47,714 nt of DNA, taken from assembly GCA_002490705.1 (NCBI GenBank), contig DKUO01000004.1, positions 1-47,714 on the forward strand. Reading direction: 5' to 3'. Numbering within the stretch: the first letter of the stretch is position 1; every line of letters begins with the position of its first letter. The notes under the pieces are model-generated. The model did no database searches. It worked only from the letters and a program-made list of their open reading frames with translations, and was not told where the DNA came from. The position numbers were made by a program, and so were the translations under genes. Positions 31,920 to 39,948 of the stretch are shown here, piece after piece. Source of the DNA: Lachnospiraceae bacterium UBA7202 (GTDB lineage Bacteria > Bacillota > Clostridia > Lachnospirales > Lachnospiraceae).

Positions 31920-32408
31920 TCAATAACCAAATGTTCCATCCAGAGACTCGTCCTCGTCGATCCAGCTCTGCACGGGAATCACGCGATATTCATCCTCTGT
32001 ATCGCGGACATACACAGTCTCAATTCCCGCATTGATGATCTGCCGCTTGCACATGGAACAGCTGCACGAGTTTTTCACATACTCCCCCGTCTCTGCCTCC
32101 ACCCCCGTCAAATACATGGAACTTCCAATCATCTTGTCGCGAGACGCGCTGATAATCGCATTGGTTTCCGCATGGACACTGCGGCACAGCTCATACCGCT
32201 CCCCCCTCGGAATCGCCATCTTCTGACGAATGCACTCCCCCACATCGGTGCAGTTCTTCCTGCCGCGGGGCGCTCCCACATATCCGGTAGAAATCACCTC
32301 GTCGTTTTTCACTATCACTGCACCGTAATGCCTGCGCAGACAGGTAGAACGCTGAGACACCATTTTTGCCAAGTCCAGATAATAATTCACTTTATCTCTT
32401 CTTTCCAT
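31920..32408 (-). CDS. dCMP deaminase (ComEB-like)
   Basis: A 162-aa zinc-dependent deoxycytidylate deaminase, converting dCMP to dUMP for thymidylate synthesis. Zinc site: HAE at 79-81 (His79, Glu81 proton shuttle) and CSMC at 117-120. The N-terminal STCLRRHYGAVIVKNDEVIS and NCTDVGECIR segments are typical. In Bacillus the gene (comEB) sits in the comE operon. Here it is 19 kb from comEA and comEC, in a group of small enzymes. Confidence 0.93.
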   Translation of the reverse strand: MERRDKVNYYLDLAKMVSQRSTCLRRHYGAVIVKNDEVISTGYVGAPRGRKNCTDVGECIRQKMAIPRGERYELCRSVHAETNAIISASRDKMIGSSMYLTGVEAETGEYVKNSCSCSMCKRQIINAGIETVYVRDTEDEYRVIPVQSWIDEDESLDGTFGY

Positions 32409-32427
32409 CCCACAACCTCCCGTTTAG

Positions 32428-32437
32428 TTATGTAAAC
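32428..32437 (-). repeat. GTTTACATAA motif upstream of the dCMP deaminase gene
   Basis: Exact minus-strand copy (AAGTTTACATAAC) in the 34-base gap between the flavodoxin-like gene (ends 32443) and the dCMP deaminase start (32408), just before GGGAGG. Confidence 0.75.
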
Positions 32438-32442
32438 TTTTT

Positions 32443-33129
32443 TTACCATGGGCGCTTATTTCCCGTCCATCCCTTTTCCTTCCAGTACATCGCATCTTTT
32501 TCATTAAATCCATTTCTCTGCGCCAGCCGCATTGCCCAGAAGAAGATTCTCGTTTTGAGCCCCGGCTTTATCTTCCCATAACGCCTGACAATTCTTCTCG
32601 CAAGGGAAGTGGTTGCTCTCTCAATGGATGCCCGCTTCTTCTCGTCCACACCCTTCCACTCAACTGCCGCAACCCCTTTCCCGAATCGGTATATTTTGCC
32701 GACGCCCCAGAAAAACAAGCTGTCCGCCATATCCTTGTTGGTCGATCTGACGCCCGCACCCGCCGCAGTGCAAATGCACACACCCTGCTTGCAAAACATG
32801 GATTCCTCGGGCCGGTGAACCATCCAACGGTATCCGTAATGGTCTAAAAACGCTTTCATGGCGCCCGTCGCATGGAACACATAGACAGGACTCGCCAGAA
32901 TAATCACATCGGCTTCATCCATAGCCCTTGTGATTGGCAAAAGTTCCTCGTAGTGGGGACATTTTTCCTCTCCTTCCATAAAACATCGGTTACAGCCCAC
33001 ACAAAACTTACCGAAGTCTCTCGGCAGAAAAAACTCCCTGCATTCCCCTCCGATCTTTTCACCCAGCGCGTGCGCGATATGGTAGGTTGAGCCTTTATGA
33101 CTTTGCCCGTGTATGATGACTGTCTTCAC
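32443..33129 (-). CDS. Flavodoxin-fold NAD(P)H/FMN oxidoreductase
   Basis: A 228-aa protein of the NADPH-dependent FMN reductase/iron-sulfur flavoprotein group: TVIIHGQSHKGSTYHIA (FMN phosphate loop), CVGCNRCFMEGEEKCP (four Cys that may hold a 4Fe-4S cluster or be redox active) and ASPVYVFHATGAMKAFLDH. The start is taken as GTG 33129, immediately before the first strand; GGAGG is 11 bases upstream. A longer frame has no plausible site. Physiological electron acceptor unknown. Confidence 0.82.
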   Translation of the reverse strand: MKTVIIHGQSHKGSTYHIAHALGEKIGGECREFFLPRDFGKFCVGCNRCFMEGEEKCPHYEELLPITRAMDEADVIILASPVYVFHATGAMKAFLDHYGYRWMVHRPEESMFCKQGVCICTAAGAGVRSTNKDMADSLFFWGVGKIYRFGKGVAAVEWKGVDEKKRASIERATTSLARRIVRRYGKIKPGLKTRIFFWAMRLAQRNGFNEKDAMYWKEKGWTGNKRPW

Positions 33130-33163
33130 GAATTTCCATTCCTCCGCAAATCTTGTTTTCCTT

Positions 33164-33949
33164 TCACTTTCTCTCAAGCTGTGCAATCGCCCCGTAATGT
33201 AAAATATCAAATTTTTCGGGCGCAATCTGTACCAGAAGTTTTTTATGCTCCTCTTCCCACTTTGCAATTTCCGTTTCAGAAAGGGAAGCGCCGATTCCGC
33301 GGCAGGCTTTCATCCTTCCGTTCCAGCTCTCACGCGTGAAAGGAACGTGGAGTAAAAACTCTTCATGATACACAAGTTCAAATTTTTCCTTATAGCAATC
33401 GGGTATCCATATCGGATGCACCGTCTCCCCTGCGCCGCTCCAGTCCGGGTTATATTTCAGCGCCAGCTTTTCACTTTCCCCTGCAATTTTATCCTCAAAA
33501 GGCAGCCATGCCATGTATAAAACAAGAATGCTTCCCCCTTGCCTCAACATACGCCAAAGTTTAGGCATAAGCGTTTCATGGTCAAAATACCAAAAGCACT
33601 GGCAGGCTGTAACAACATCAAAGGAACCGTCAGGAAAATTGATATTCTCCGTAGCTGCAACATGATAGTCGATATCCATTCCCTCCGAAAGAATCCTTGC
33701 CTGTGCAATCTGATTTTCTGAAATATCCGTCGCCGTCCATTTCGCCCCAAACCGATACATATTTCTGGGAAGGACCCCCGTTCCCGTCCCGAGATCCAGA
33801 ACAGACTGCCCGTCCATACAAAGATTGCGGTCCAGAATCTTCCGGTAAAATTTTTCCGGGTAGATATCGCGAAACTTCGCATAGTCTGCGGACGTTCTTC
33901 CCCAATCAAAAGGATTGCCGTTATCTATGCTCTTGCTGATTATATTCAT
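33164..33949 (-). CDS. Class I SAM-dependent methyltransferase
   Basis: A 261-aa methyltransferase of the Methyltransf_11/25 type: motif I VLDLGTGTGVLP, motif II TATDISENQIAQAR, post-motif FDVVTACQCFWYFD, and WRMLRQGGSILVLYM. It probably methylates a small molecule, as is usual for this group. The target is unknown. Start ATG 33949 with GAGG upstream. SdpI lies 12 bases upstream. Confidence 0.88.
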   Translation of the reverse strand: MNIISKSIDNGNPFDWGRTSADYAKFRDIYPEKFYRKILDRNLCMDGQSVLDLGTGTGVLPRNMYRFGAKWTATDISENQIAQARILSEGMDIDYHVAATENINFPDGSFDVVTACQCFWYFDHETLMPKLWRMLRQGGSILVLYMAWLPFEDKIAGESEKLALKYNPDWSGAGETVHPIWIPDCYKEKFELVYHEEFLLHVPFTRESWNGRMKACRGIGASLSETEIAKWEEEHKKLLVQIAPEKFDILHYGAIAQLERK

Positions 33950-33961
33950 AGTAATACCTCA

Positions 33962-34321
33962 TCAGGAAAATTTCTTCTTTAATGCCCGTTCTGTCAAGAA
34001 AACAGGAACAAGCAGCATCACAACCTGCAGGGTACATAAAATACCGCCTACAATGCCTATCTCATTGTCTGAACCGTGATACACCGGCAAATGAACGGCT
34101 GCGGAAATCGGCAGCATTATCCATCCAATTTTCCACCACAGCCGCCCGCAGCACTCATGGGCATACTTCCATGTCTCTATATTTTTCATGGAGCGTTTTG
34201 TCCTGTAGCCCATGATCCAATTGATATTCTGAGGCGGATGCTTCCACATCATTCTCCCAAAAAGGATCATCAATGCAGGAATAAGCAAATCACAAATCAG
34301 CATAAACCACCAAAACCACAT
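33962..34321 (-). CDS. SdpI-family membrane protein
   Basis: A 119-aa protein with three hydrophobic helices and the SdpI/YhfL-type central motif HPPQNINWIMGYRTKRSMKN, followed by WKYAHECCGRLWW. In Bacillus SdpI is immunity and signalling for the SdpC toxin. Most genomic members are of unknown role and no sdpC-like gene is visible here. AAGGAGG precedes ATG 34321. Confidence 0.83.
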   Translation of the reverse strand: MWFWWFMLICDLLIPALMILFGRMMWKHPPQNINWIMGYRTKRSMKNIETWKYAHECCGRLWWKIGWIMLPISAAVHLPVYHGSDNEIGIVGGILCTLQVVMLLVPVFLTERALKKKFS

Positions 34322-34340
34322 ACTTTATTCCTCCTTGCTA

Positions 34341-34835
34341 TCACAGCCGCTTTTCCATAAGATAAAATCTTCCCTTTCTCCAATCCGCAACGCCGACCTT
34401 TTCATATCCCGCCTTCTGATACAGCGACAATGCAAAGGGGTTCTCGCTAAACGCGTCAAGACGCACTGCTTCAATGTTTCTTTTCCGCAATTCCTGCTCA
34501 ATGTGCGAAAGTGTGGTTTTTGCTATCCCCCGGTTCTGATATGCCGGATTCACACACAGCCGGTGGATAATGCGATATTCGCAATCCGGGTATTTCCAGT
34601 TTCCGTTTTCATATTCCTTTGCGTACTCTTTATTTACAGTATACACTACGGCGATATCTCCATCCACTATGCCGATATAAAGCTGTTGTTTCCGAATATC
34701 ATCCAGAAAATCTTCTTTTGCAGGATAGATATCGTCCCATTGAAAAATGCGCCGCTTCTCCATACTGCTGACGGCCGCCTTTATCAACCCGCAAACCGCA
34801 TCAATATCTCTTTCCTCTGCCAGCCTGTAAATCAT
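34341..34835 (-). CDS. GNAT-family N-acetyltransferase
   Basis: A 164-aa GNAT protein: HRLCVNPAYQNRGIAKTTLS (acetyl-CoA loop) and AFSENPFALSLYQKAGYEKVG. ATG 34835 is favoured by GGAGGAG upstream. An earlier in-frame codon overlaps the preceding gene. One of four unrelated-looking GNAT genes within 5.6 kb. Substrate unknown. Confidence 0.85.
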   Translation of the reverse strand: MIYRLAEERDIDAVCGLIKAAVSSMEKRRIFQWDDIYPAKEDFLDDIRKQQLYIGIVDGDIAVVYTVNKEYAKEYENGNWKYPDCEYRIIHRLCVNPAYQNRGIAKTTLSHIEQELRKRNIEAVRLDAFSENPFALSLYQKAGYEKVGVADWRKGRFYLMEKRL

Positions 34836-34858
34836 ATCCTGTTTCTCCTCCACCCCTC

Positions 34859-35377
34859 TCACCTTGTAACCGCATAGCGGTCATGAGGCATATCCACACC
34901 TCTGTAATGTTTCACCCAATGATCCACAACCACCATGCCGTTTCTGACGGCCACATTCTGTGAAGCCGTATTCGTATCCCTGATGATGGAACAGACCTCA
35001 TCCTTTTGTAATACTTCAAAGGCATATTTTTTGCACGCTTTGGCCGCCTCTATGGCATACCCCTTATGCCAGTACCGCCGCCTGAAAAGATAACCTATTT
35101 CCAATACCTCTTCATCCTTCCAGGGCTGCATGGTAAGCCCGCATTGCCCGATCATTTCCCCGGTTTCTTTCAGGATTACCGCCCATAATCCAAAGCCCCA
35201 TCTCTGATAACGGGAAAGCTGTCTGTCAAGCCATTCCTGTACTTCTTCATCGTCAAACGCTCCCTCATACGCATACATGGTTTCTTCGTCCTGCAATATT
35301 TTACACAGCGCGCCGTAATCCGCCTGATTCATTTCCCTAAGATACAATCTGTCCGTCTCAAGTATCATAATTTGCAA
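34859..35377 (-). CDS. RimJ/RimL-type N-acetyltransferase
   Basis: A 172-aa protein of the GNAT subgroup that acetylates ribosomal-protein N-termini or antibiotics: LETDRLYLREMNQADYGAL at the N-terminus, GYLFRRRYWHKGYAIEAA as motif A, and NTASQNVAVRNGM. Start uncertain: TTG 35377 is 4 bases after GGGAG, while ATG 35368 starts at the conserved ILETDRL. Substrate unknown. Confidence 0.85.
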   Translation of the reverse strand: MQIMILETDRLYLREMNQADYGALCKILQDEETMYAYEGAFDDEEVQEWLDRQLSRYQRWGFGLWAVILKETGEMIGQCGLTMQPWKDEEVLEIGYLFRRRYWHKGYAIEAAKACKKYAFEVLQKDEVCSIIRDTNTASQNVAVRNGMVVVDHWVKHYRGVDMPHDRYAVTR

Positions 35378-35448
35378 TCTGCTCCCGTTCTTCCTTTGTC
35401 GTCTCTGAAATCAAGTATCCCATTTCCAATCCTCCGGCAACCTGAAAT

Positions 35449-35973
35449 TTATTTTTTTATCTGCTCTATAATATATTTTATATTTTCTTCAACGGGCATT
35501 GTCCCGTCAATCCTTATGATCGGGCAATTTAATGCTTGTAGCCATTTTTCAACCGTATCCTCGGCTCTGGATTCCACCAAATCAAAAAAACGCTCTTCCT
35601 GCTCATATAAATCTCCGCCTGCCAACATTCTATCACCAAATTTCTGAAAAGAACGTTGTTTTACCCGCTCTATCCGAATATCCTTCGGGACCTCCAGCAA
35701 TACAGCGTACCGAAAAAAAGGATAAACAGCCTCTCCATAATCCCCTTTTACAGACGCAAAAACAAAGTTTTCATGTGCTTTTATCTCACGAAAAAGAAGT
35801 TTTTCAACCTCCTCACGGGTACGTGGAGCCGAGTAGATATAATCAGGGTCAGTCTTGGGAAAATATAAATCTTCATTATCTATAAAGTAATAATGCAGCT
35901 TCTCTGCAAGGGCCTTCCCCAATGTACTCTTTCCAGTACCATTTAGGCCGCATATAACAATTCCCGTTCCCAT
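35449..35973 (-). CDS. P-loop kinase-like ATPase
   Basis: A 174-aa small P-loop protein with Walker A GLNGTGKST (residues 9-17), NEDLYFPKTDPDYIY as the adenylate-kinase-like acceptor region, and the lid-like RVKQRSFQKFGDRMLAGGD. Related to shikimate/adenylate-kinase-fold nucleotide kinases annotated only as AAA family. The phosphate acceptor is unknown. ATG 35973 follows AAGGAG. Confidence 0.82.
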   Translation of the reverse strand: MGTGIVICGLNGTGKSTLGKALAEKLHYYFIDNEDLYFPKTDPDYIYSAPRTREEVEKLLFREIKAHENFVFASVKGDYGEAVYPFFRYAVLLEVPKDIRIERVKQRSFQKFGDRMLAGGDLYEQEERFFDLVESRAEDTVEKWLQALNCPIIRIDGTMPVEENIKYIIEQIKK

Positions 35974-36001
35974 AAACTGCTCCTTTAACCCTAAAGATAG
36001 C

Positions 36002-36418
36002 TCATTTGACTCGATACATCATTTTCAACCTTTGAGCTTCATTTGCATCAAAACCCAATTTCTCATAAAAAGGTATTTTATCAGGCATTGCACAAAGCTC
36101 AACAAAAATTTCAGTATTACTTACTCCATTATCATTGATAAATTTCAGCAGCTCATTTATGAGGATACGCCCGATCCCTTTTCCTTGGTATTCAGGTCTT
36201 ACAACAACATCTTTGATATAGTAATCCAGCCCCATATCCCCTATTACTCTTGCCATAGCCACTATTTTATCCCGGTCAAAAACAGATACCCGAAACAGTG
36301 TATGCTCCATTGCAAGTCTTGTTTGTTCCAAGGAGGGCCCTTGCCCCCAGACTGTTTCCCATAATAAAATGAAATCTTCTGCGCTTAATTCATTGTGTTT
36401 TACAACTAATTCACTCAC
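36002..36418 (-). CDS. GNAT-family N-acetyltransferase
   Basis: A 138-aa GNAT protein: VVRPEYQGKGIGRILINELL (acetyl-CoA loop) and PFYEKLGFDANE at the C-terminus. GTG 36418 is chosen because GGGAGG lies 7 bases upstream. Frame extends to ATG 36442, but that start would place the ribosome binding site inside the gene. Resembles YitI/aminoalkylphosphonate-type small GNATs. Substrate unknown. Confidence 0.85.
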   Translation of the reverse strand: MSELVVKHNELSAEDFILLWETVWGQGPSLEQTRLAMEHTLFRVSVFDRDKIVAMARVIGDMGLDYYIKDVVVRPEYQGKGIGRILINELLKFINDNGVSNTEIFVELCAMPDKIPFYEKLGFDANEAQRLKMMYRVK

Positions 36419-36506
36419 ATCATGTCCTCCCATTAAATTCATAATTATCCGTCAACATGTTTTCGCTCTATTCATACTTCACCAGGCATGATATACTAAA
36501 ACATAA

Positions 36507-37013
36507 ATGTTGCATGAGAAAGTGCCAAAGTTCCTCACTCTCGATTACAAATTTATCAATTTGATTGATGAAAACAACAAAACCTTACTGAACAACTACT
36601 ATGGAGTATATATGAATAATAAACTCATAACAATAGGAAAATATAATGAAAACTTTAATGACTATCTTCCATATGAAATAGGGTCTTTCAACATATATCA
36701 ATCTGATGGTCTTAAAAAACATATTTTAAAAAGACACCCTGACTGTTTAAAATATCTTGATTTAATCCCTGACATTATTGCCGCACCCGATTTTATTGGA
36801 ATAAATCCAAATGAAAAAACTACAAGTTTTGAATTAGTAAAATGTATCTCTGAAAATGTACAAATAGGCATAAAATTGGATACCAAGGATAATTATCTGT
36901 ATGTAGCCACTTTGCATACAATAACAAATTCCAAATTAAAACATGGTATCCAAAATGGACGATTGAAAAAATTTGACAACAAAAAGCGTATAACATATAA
37001 TAATGATACATAA
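36507..37013 (+). CDS. PBECR-like nuclease-domain protein
   Basis: A 168-aa, lysine- and asparagine-rich protein on the opposite strand to its neighbours, in markedly AT-rich DNA. The C-terminal half (GLKKHILKRHPDCLKYLDLI; PDFIGINPNEKTTSFELVKC; NVQIGIKLDTKDNYLYVATL) matches the phage Barnase-EndoU-ColicinE5-RelE (PBECR) group of putative RNases, usually toxin domains on phage or mobile-element proteins. His, Lys and Arg in KKHILKRHP are likely catalytic candidates (inference). The preceding TATACT at -10 position gives a very short leader and no clear ribosome binding site. No immunity partner is visible. Probably recently acquired. Confidence 0.7.
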   Translation: MLHEKVPKFLTLDYKFINLIDENNKTLLNNYYGVYMNNKLITIGKYNENFNDYLPYEIGSFNIYQSDGLKKHILKRHPDCLKYLDLIPDIIAAPDFIGINPNEKTTSFELVKCISENVQIGIKLDTKDNYLYVATLHTITNSKLKHGIQNGRLKKFDNKKRITYNNDT

Positions 37014-37021
37014 TAATAACG

Positions 37022-37105
37022 ATGAATCAAATTGCAAAGGTCGGAAAGGCTCCCGACGCACTCGCAAGAGTACCTGAGATGATGGATACGCCGCCCATCT
37101 TGTAA
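37022..37105 (+). other. 27-codon open frame, possible gene remnant
   Basis: ATG 37022 to TAA 37105 encodes MNQIAKVGKAPDALARVPEM and seven more residues. It is GC-richer than the nuclease-like gene 8 bases upstream, has no Shine-Dalgarno site, and is followed by a strong terminator, so it looks like the 3' end of a lost gene. No family recognised. Confidence 0.3.
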
Positions 37106-37118
37106 TTTGATGAACGTA

Positions 37119-37150
37119 AAGGTGTGACCATTTGGTTACACCTTTTTATT
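37119..37150 (+). terminator. Intrinsic terminator downstream of the nuclease-like gene
   Basis: AAGGTGTGACC (37119-37129) pairs with GGTTACACCTT (37134-37144), 11 bp including one G-T pair with a 4-base loop, followed by TTTATT on the plus strand. It separates the accessory genes from argG. Confidence 0.8.
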
Positions 37151-37154
37151 ACTC

Positions 37155-37370
37155 TCATAATCTTTTTGTCGCTACCGCTTCCCAAAATCTCGGATCATAA
37201 TAAAAAGTAACACCTTCCAATGCCGAATACGGATGCGCCGAGCCCCAATTGACATCGTTAAACAACAAACTGACATAATCATCGCCGGCATAGGTAACTC
37301 CCTGAAACAGCAGCTTGTCAAAGGGTATACTTGGTGCAGGATAAGTCTCATTAAAATAAAAGCATTCCAC
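37155..37370 (-). pseudogene. Fragment of an unrecognised protein
   Basis: An open frame ending at 37155 reads FYFNETYPAPSIPFDKLLFQ, then GVTYAGDDYVSLLFNDVNWG and FYYDPRFWEAV. It continues upstream to about 37400 (IDVLLYDVE) without an ATG, the only starts being GTG 37370 or shifted frames. No ribosome binding site is seen. It is probably the 3' end of a lost gene left beside the nuclease-like insertion; I recognise no family. Confidence 0.4.
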
Positions 37371-37469
37371 GTCGTATAATAATACATCAATTGCGAATAT
37401 TATTCAACTATTTTTTCGTTTTATGCACATTTCTCGTAATATTCATTCAAAATATGCATAAGTTTACCC

Positions 37470-37498
37470 TTGCATTCTATCCGCTCTTGTTGTAGAAT
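37470..37498 (+). promoter_or_regulatory. argG promoter
   Basis: TTGCAT (37470-37475), 17-base spacer, TAGAAT (37493-37498), start point near 37505. The leader of about 90 bases includes the 10-bp palindrome GGTGCGCACC and an in-frame ATG at 37516 only 2 bases after GGAGGG. Upstream (37387-37400) GCGAATATTATTCAAC resembles an ARG box with one base too few in the centre. Confidence 0.65.
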
Positions 37499-37593
37499 TA
37501 GAAAATACGGAGGGTATGAACCGGTGCGCACCCGGCGTAAGACTGAAAATCCCTGCCAAAGATGATTGTAAAGTGCGCAGAATGGAGAATATG

Positions 37594-38817
37594 ATGAAAG
37601 AAAAAGTAGTTCTTGCTTACTCAGGCGGACTGGATACCACCGTTATCATCCCCTGGTTAAAAGAAAATTTTGATTATGAGGTAATCTGCGTCTGCGGCAA
37701 CTGCGGTCAGGCGGAGGAGCTTGACGGCCTCGAGGAAAGGGCGCTCTCAAGCGGTGCATCCAAGCTTTATATTGAAGATCTGACCGACGAATTCTGCGAC
37801 GACTTTATCGTTCCCTGTGTGCAGGCGCACGCAGTATATGAGAACAAATATCTGCTGGGCACTTCCATGGCAAGGCCCGTGATCGCGAAAAAATTAGTGG
37901 AAATTGCCCGCAAGGAGGGCGCAACCGCCATCTGCCACGGCGCCACGGGAAAGGGCAACGACCAGATCCGTTTCGAGCTCGGCATCAAGGCCCTTGCTCC
38001 CGACTTAAAGATCATTGCCGCATGGAGAAATGAAAAGTGGACCTTAAACTCCCGTGAGGAAGAGATCGAATACTGTAGACAGCACGGCATCCATCTTCCT
38101 TTCTCCGCAGATTCCAGCTACAGCCGTGACCGCAACCTGTGGCATATCAGCCACGAGGGACTGGAATTGGAAGATCCTGCCAACGAGCCTAACTATGAAC
38201 ATCTGTTAGTGCTCGGCACCACACCTGAGAAAGCGCCGGAAGAAGGCGAGTACGTCACCATGACCTTTGAAAAGGGCGTTCCCACCTCCGTCAACGGCAA
38301 AAAGATGAAGGTATCCGAGATCATTGCTACCCTGAATGAGCTGGGCGGCAAACACGGCATCGGCATCGTGGATATCGTGGAAAACCGTGTAGTCGGCATG
38401 AAGTCCCGCGGTGTCTATGAGACTCCCGGCGGCACCATCCTCTACGAGGCACACCAGCAGCTGGAGGAGCTGATCCTTGACCGTGACACCTATGCGCTCA
38501 AGGCGGATCTCGGCAATAAATTCGCTCAGGTGGTATACGAGGGCAAGTGGTTTACCCCGCTCCGTGAGGCGCTGCAGGCGTTCATTGAGTCCACCCAGCG
38601 CTATGTGACCGGCGAAGTAAAATTCAAACTCTACAAGGGGAACATCATCAAGGCAGGCACCACCTCCCCTTACACACTGTACAACGAGAGTATCGCCTCC
38701 TTCACAACGGGAGATCTCTACGATCACCACGATGCGGAAGGCTTCATCAATCTCTTCGGCTTGTCCTGCAAGGTTCGCGCTATGAAGATGCAGGAGCAGG
38801 GCGAAAAGCTGCTTTAA
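37594..38817 (+). CDS. argG: Argininosuccinate synthase
   Basis: A 407-aa ArgG: joins citrulline and aspartate using ATP, giving argininosuccinate. Motifs: AYSGGLDTTVIIPWL (ATP pyrophosphatase P-loop), ATGKGNDQIRFE and SRDRNLWHISHEG. ATG 37594 has GGAG 6 bases upstream; frames starting at 37591 or 37516 are possible but less likely. argH does not follow, DUF1294 does. It lies 18 kb from the argJBD operon on the other strand, so the pathway is split. Confidence 0.96.
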   Translation: MKEKVVLAYSGGLDTTVIIPWLKENFDYEVICVCGNCGQAEELDGLEERALSSGASKLYIEDLTDEFCDDFIVPCVQAHAVYENKYLLGTSMARPVIAKKLVEIARKEGATAICHGATGKGNDQIRFELGIKALAPDLKIIAAWRNEKWTLNSREEEIEYCRQHGIHLPFSADSSYSRDRNLWHISHEGLELEDPANEPNYEHLLVLGTTPEKAPEEGEYVTMTFEKGVPTSVNGKKMKVSEIIATLNELGGKHGIGIVDIVENRVVGMKSRGVYETPGGTILYEAHQQLEELILDRDTYALKADLGNKFAQVVYEGKWFTPLREALQAFIESTQRYVTGEVKFKLYKGNIIKAGTTSPYTLYNESIASFTTGDLYDHHDAEGFINLFGLSCKVRAMKMQEQGEKLL

Positions 38818-38821
38818 AATT

Positions 38822-39115
38822 ATGAATTCTTTTGATATAATTATTTTATACGCCGTTGCTGTCAATGTGGTCAGCTTCATCGTGATGGGTGTGGACAAAC
38901 GAAAGGCCATCAAACGTGCCTGGCGGATTCCGGAATCCACCCTCTTTGTGCTGGCCATCATCGGCGGCAGCCTTGGCTCTATTATCGGTATGCATCTTTT
39001 TCACCACAAGACAAGACACTGGTATTTCCTTTACGGAATGCCGGTGATTTTGGCTTTACAAATCATACTGATTCTTGCATTGGTGTTTTCACCGATTGAA
39101 TGGAACTTTTGGTGA
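38822..39115 (+). CDS. DUF1294 membrane protein
   Basis: A 97-aa protein with three hydrophobic helices and the DUF1294 signature MGVDKRKAIKRAWRIPESTL (charged loop with D-K-x-x-A) followed by GGSLGSIIGMHLFHHKTRHW. Function unknown. Starts 4 bases after argG and is therefore probably read from the argG transcript, although it has no strong ribosome binding site. Confidence 0.85.
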   Translation: MNSFDIIILYAVAVNVVSFIVMGVDKRKAIKRAWRIPESTLFVLAIIGGSLGSIIGMHLFHHKTRHWYFLYGMPVILALQIILILALVFSPIEWNFW

Positions 39116-39138
39116 TTGTGAAAATATGAGGGTAAATT

Positions 39139-39912
39139 ATGCACATTGCGGTTTGTGACGATAATATAGCGGACAGAAAACAGATGGAGCGGCTTCTGGG
39201 GCGCGCCTCCGACAGGAGGCTTCGCACCACGGGCGTACTCTATATTGATTCTTACGGAAATGTGGAGGCAGTTATGCGCTCTCCCATGCTCTATGACGCC
39301 TTTTTTATCGACATGACAAGCGGTCCCGTCAACGGCTTTCAGCTTGCGCGCAAACTGATTGATGCAGGCGTAACAGCTCCCATTGTGCTGTGCATTTCCA
39401 CCATAGACTACCCCTCCGTCATTGAGGCGGCTCTTGCAAAAGTACCCGAGGACGTCACCGAGGCCTCCAATCACGATATTCTGCGCAGGCAGCTCCAAAA
39501 GCAAATCCTTTATCTGCATAAACCGATCAAGGTAAACGAACTGGATGAAATGCTGAACCACGCCCAGAGTCTGAAAGCGGAAACCATTCCCACCATAGAA
39601 CTGCGCGGGGAAAAGGATACGCTCTATGTCCACGAGGACGAAATCCTCTATGCCATCAAGGACGGTAACTATCTCCATGTGGTTTTGACGGAGGGCCGTT
39701 CTCTGGATCTTCTGAGCACCCTTCCCAATCTCTACTCTCAGGTAGCGATGTTTACGCATTTTGTCATCATATCCGAACACTGCTTTGTCAATATCACCTT
39801 TGTCAAAAAACTCTCCCTTCTTAAATTGACAATGAAAGACGGACAAAGCTTCAACGTATCGCCGTTAGAGCTTGCCCGTGTTAAAAAATCCCTGAAAAAA
39901 AACGCAGACTGA
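39139..39912 (+). CDS. LytTR-family response regulator
   Basis: A 257-aa regulator with an N-terminal receiver domain (acidic CDDN at 6-9, phosphoacceptor Asp58 in FFIDMTSG, Lys128 in YLHKPI) and a C-terminal LytTR DNA-binding domain (about 150-255, TIELRGEKDTLYVHEDEILY). The receiver has an extra loop of about 25 residues (ALAKVPEDVTEASNHDILRR) between beta4 and beta5, where the fold usually has a short turn. No histidine kinase is adjacent, so it is an orphan AgrA/LytR-type regulator. GAGGG precedes ATG. Confidence 0.88.
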   Translation: MHIAVCDDNIADRKQMERLLGRASDRRLRTTGVLYIDSYGNVEAVMRSPMLYDAFFIDMTSGPVNGFQLARKLIDAGVTAPIVLCISTIDYPSVIEAALAKVPEDVTEASNHDILRRQLQKQILYLHKPIKVNELDEMLNHAQSLKAETIPTIELRGEKDTLYVHEDEILYAIKDGNYLHVVLTEGRSLDLLSTLPNLYSQVAMFTHFVIISEHCFVNITFVKKLSLLKLTMKDGQSFNVSPLELARVKKSLKKNAD

Positions 39913-39948
39913 CTTTTCGTCAATCCGCGGTCATTTTCTCTCACGCAG

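Noticed and set aside
37387..37400. ARG box upstream of argG
   Set aside because: CGAAT-ATT-ATTCA has a 3-base centre instead of 4 and is about 70 bases upstream of the -35 box. Kept only as a remark.
37499..37593. argG leader as a known riboswitch (guanidine-III-like GGTGCGCACC and CCCGG strings)
   Set aside because: Only short similarities; the conserved blocks and pseudoknot partners cannot be aligned, and argG is not a guanidine gene.
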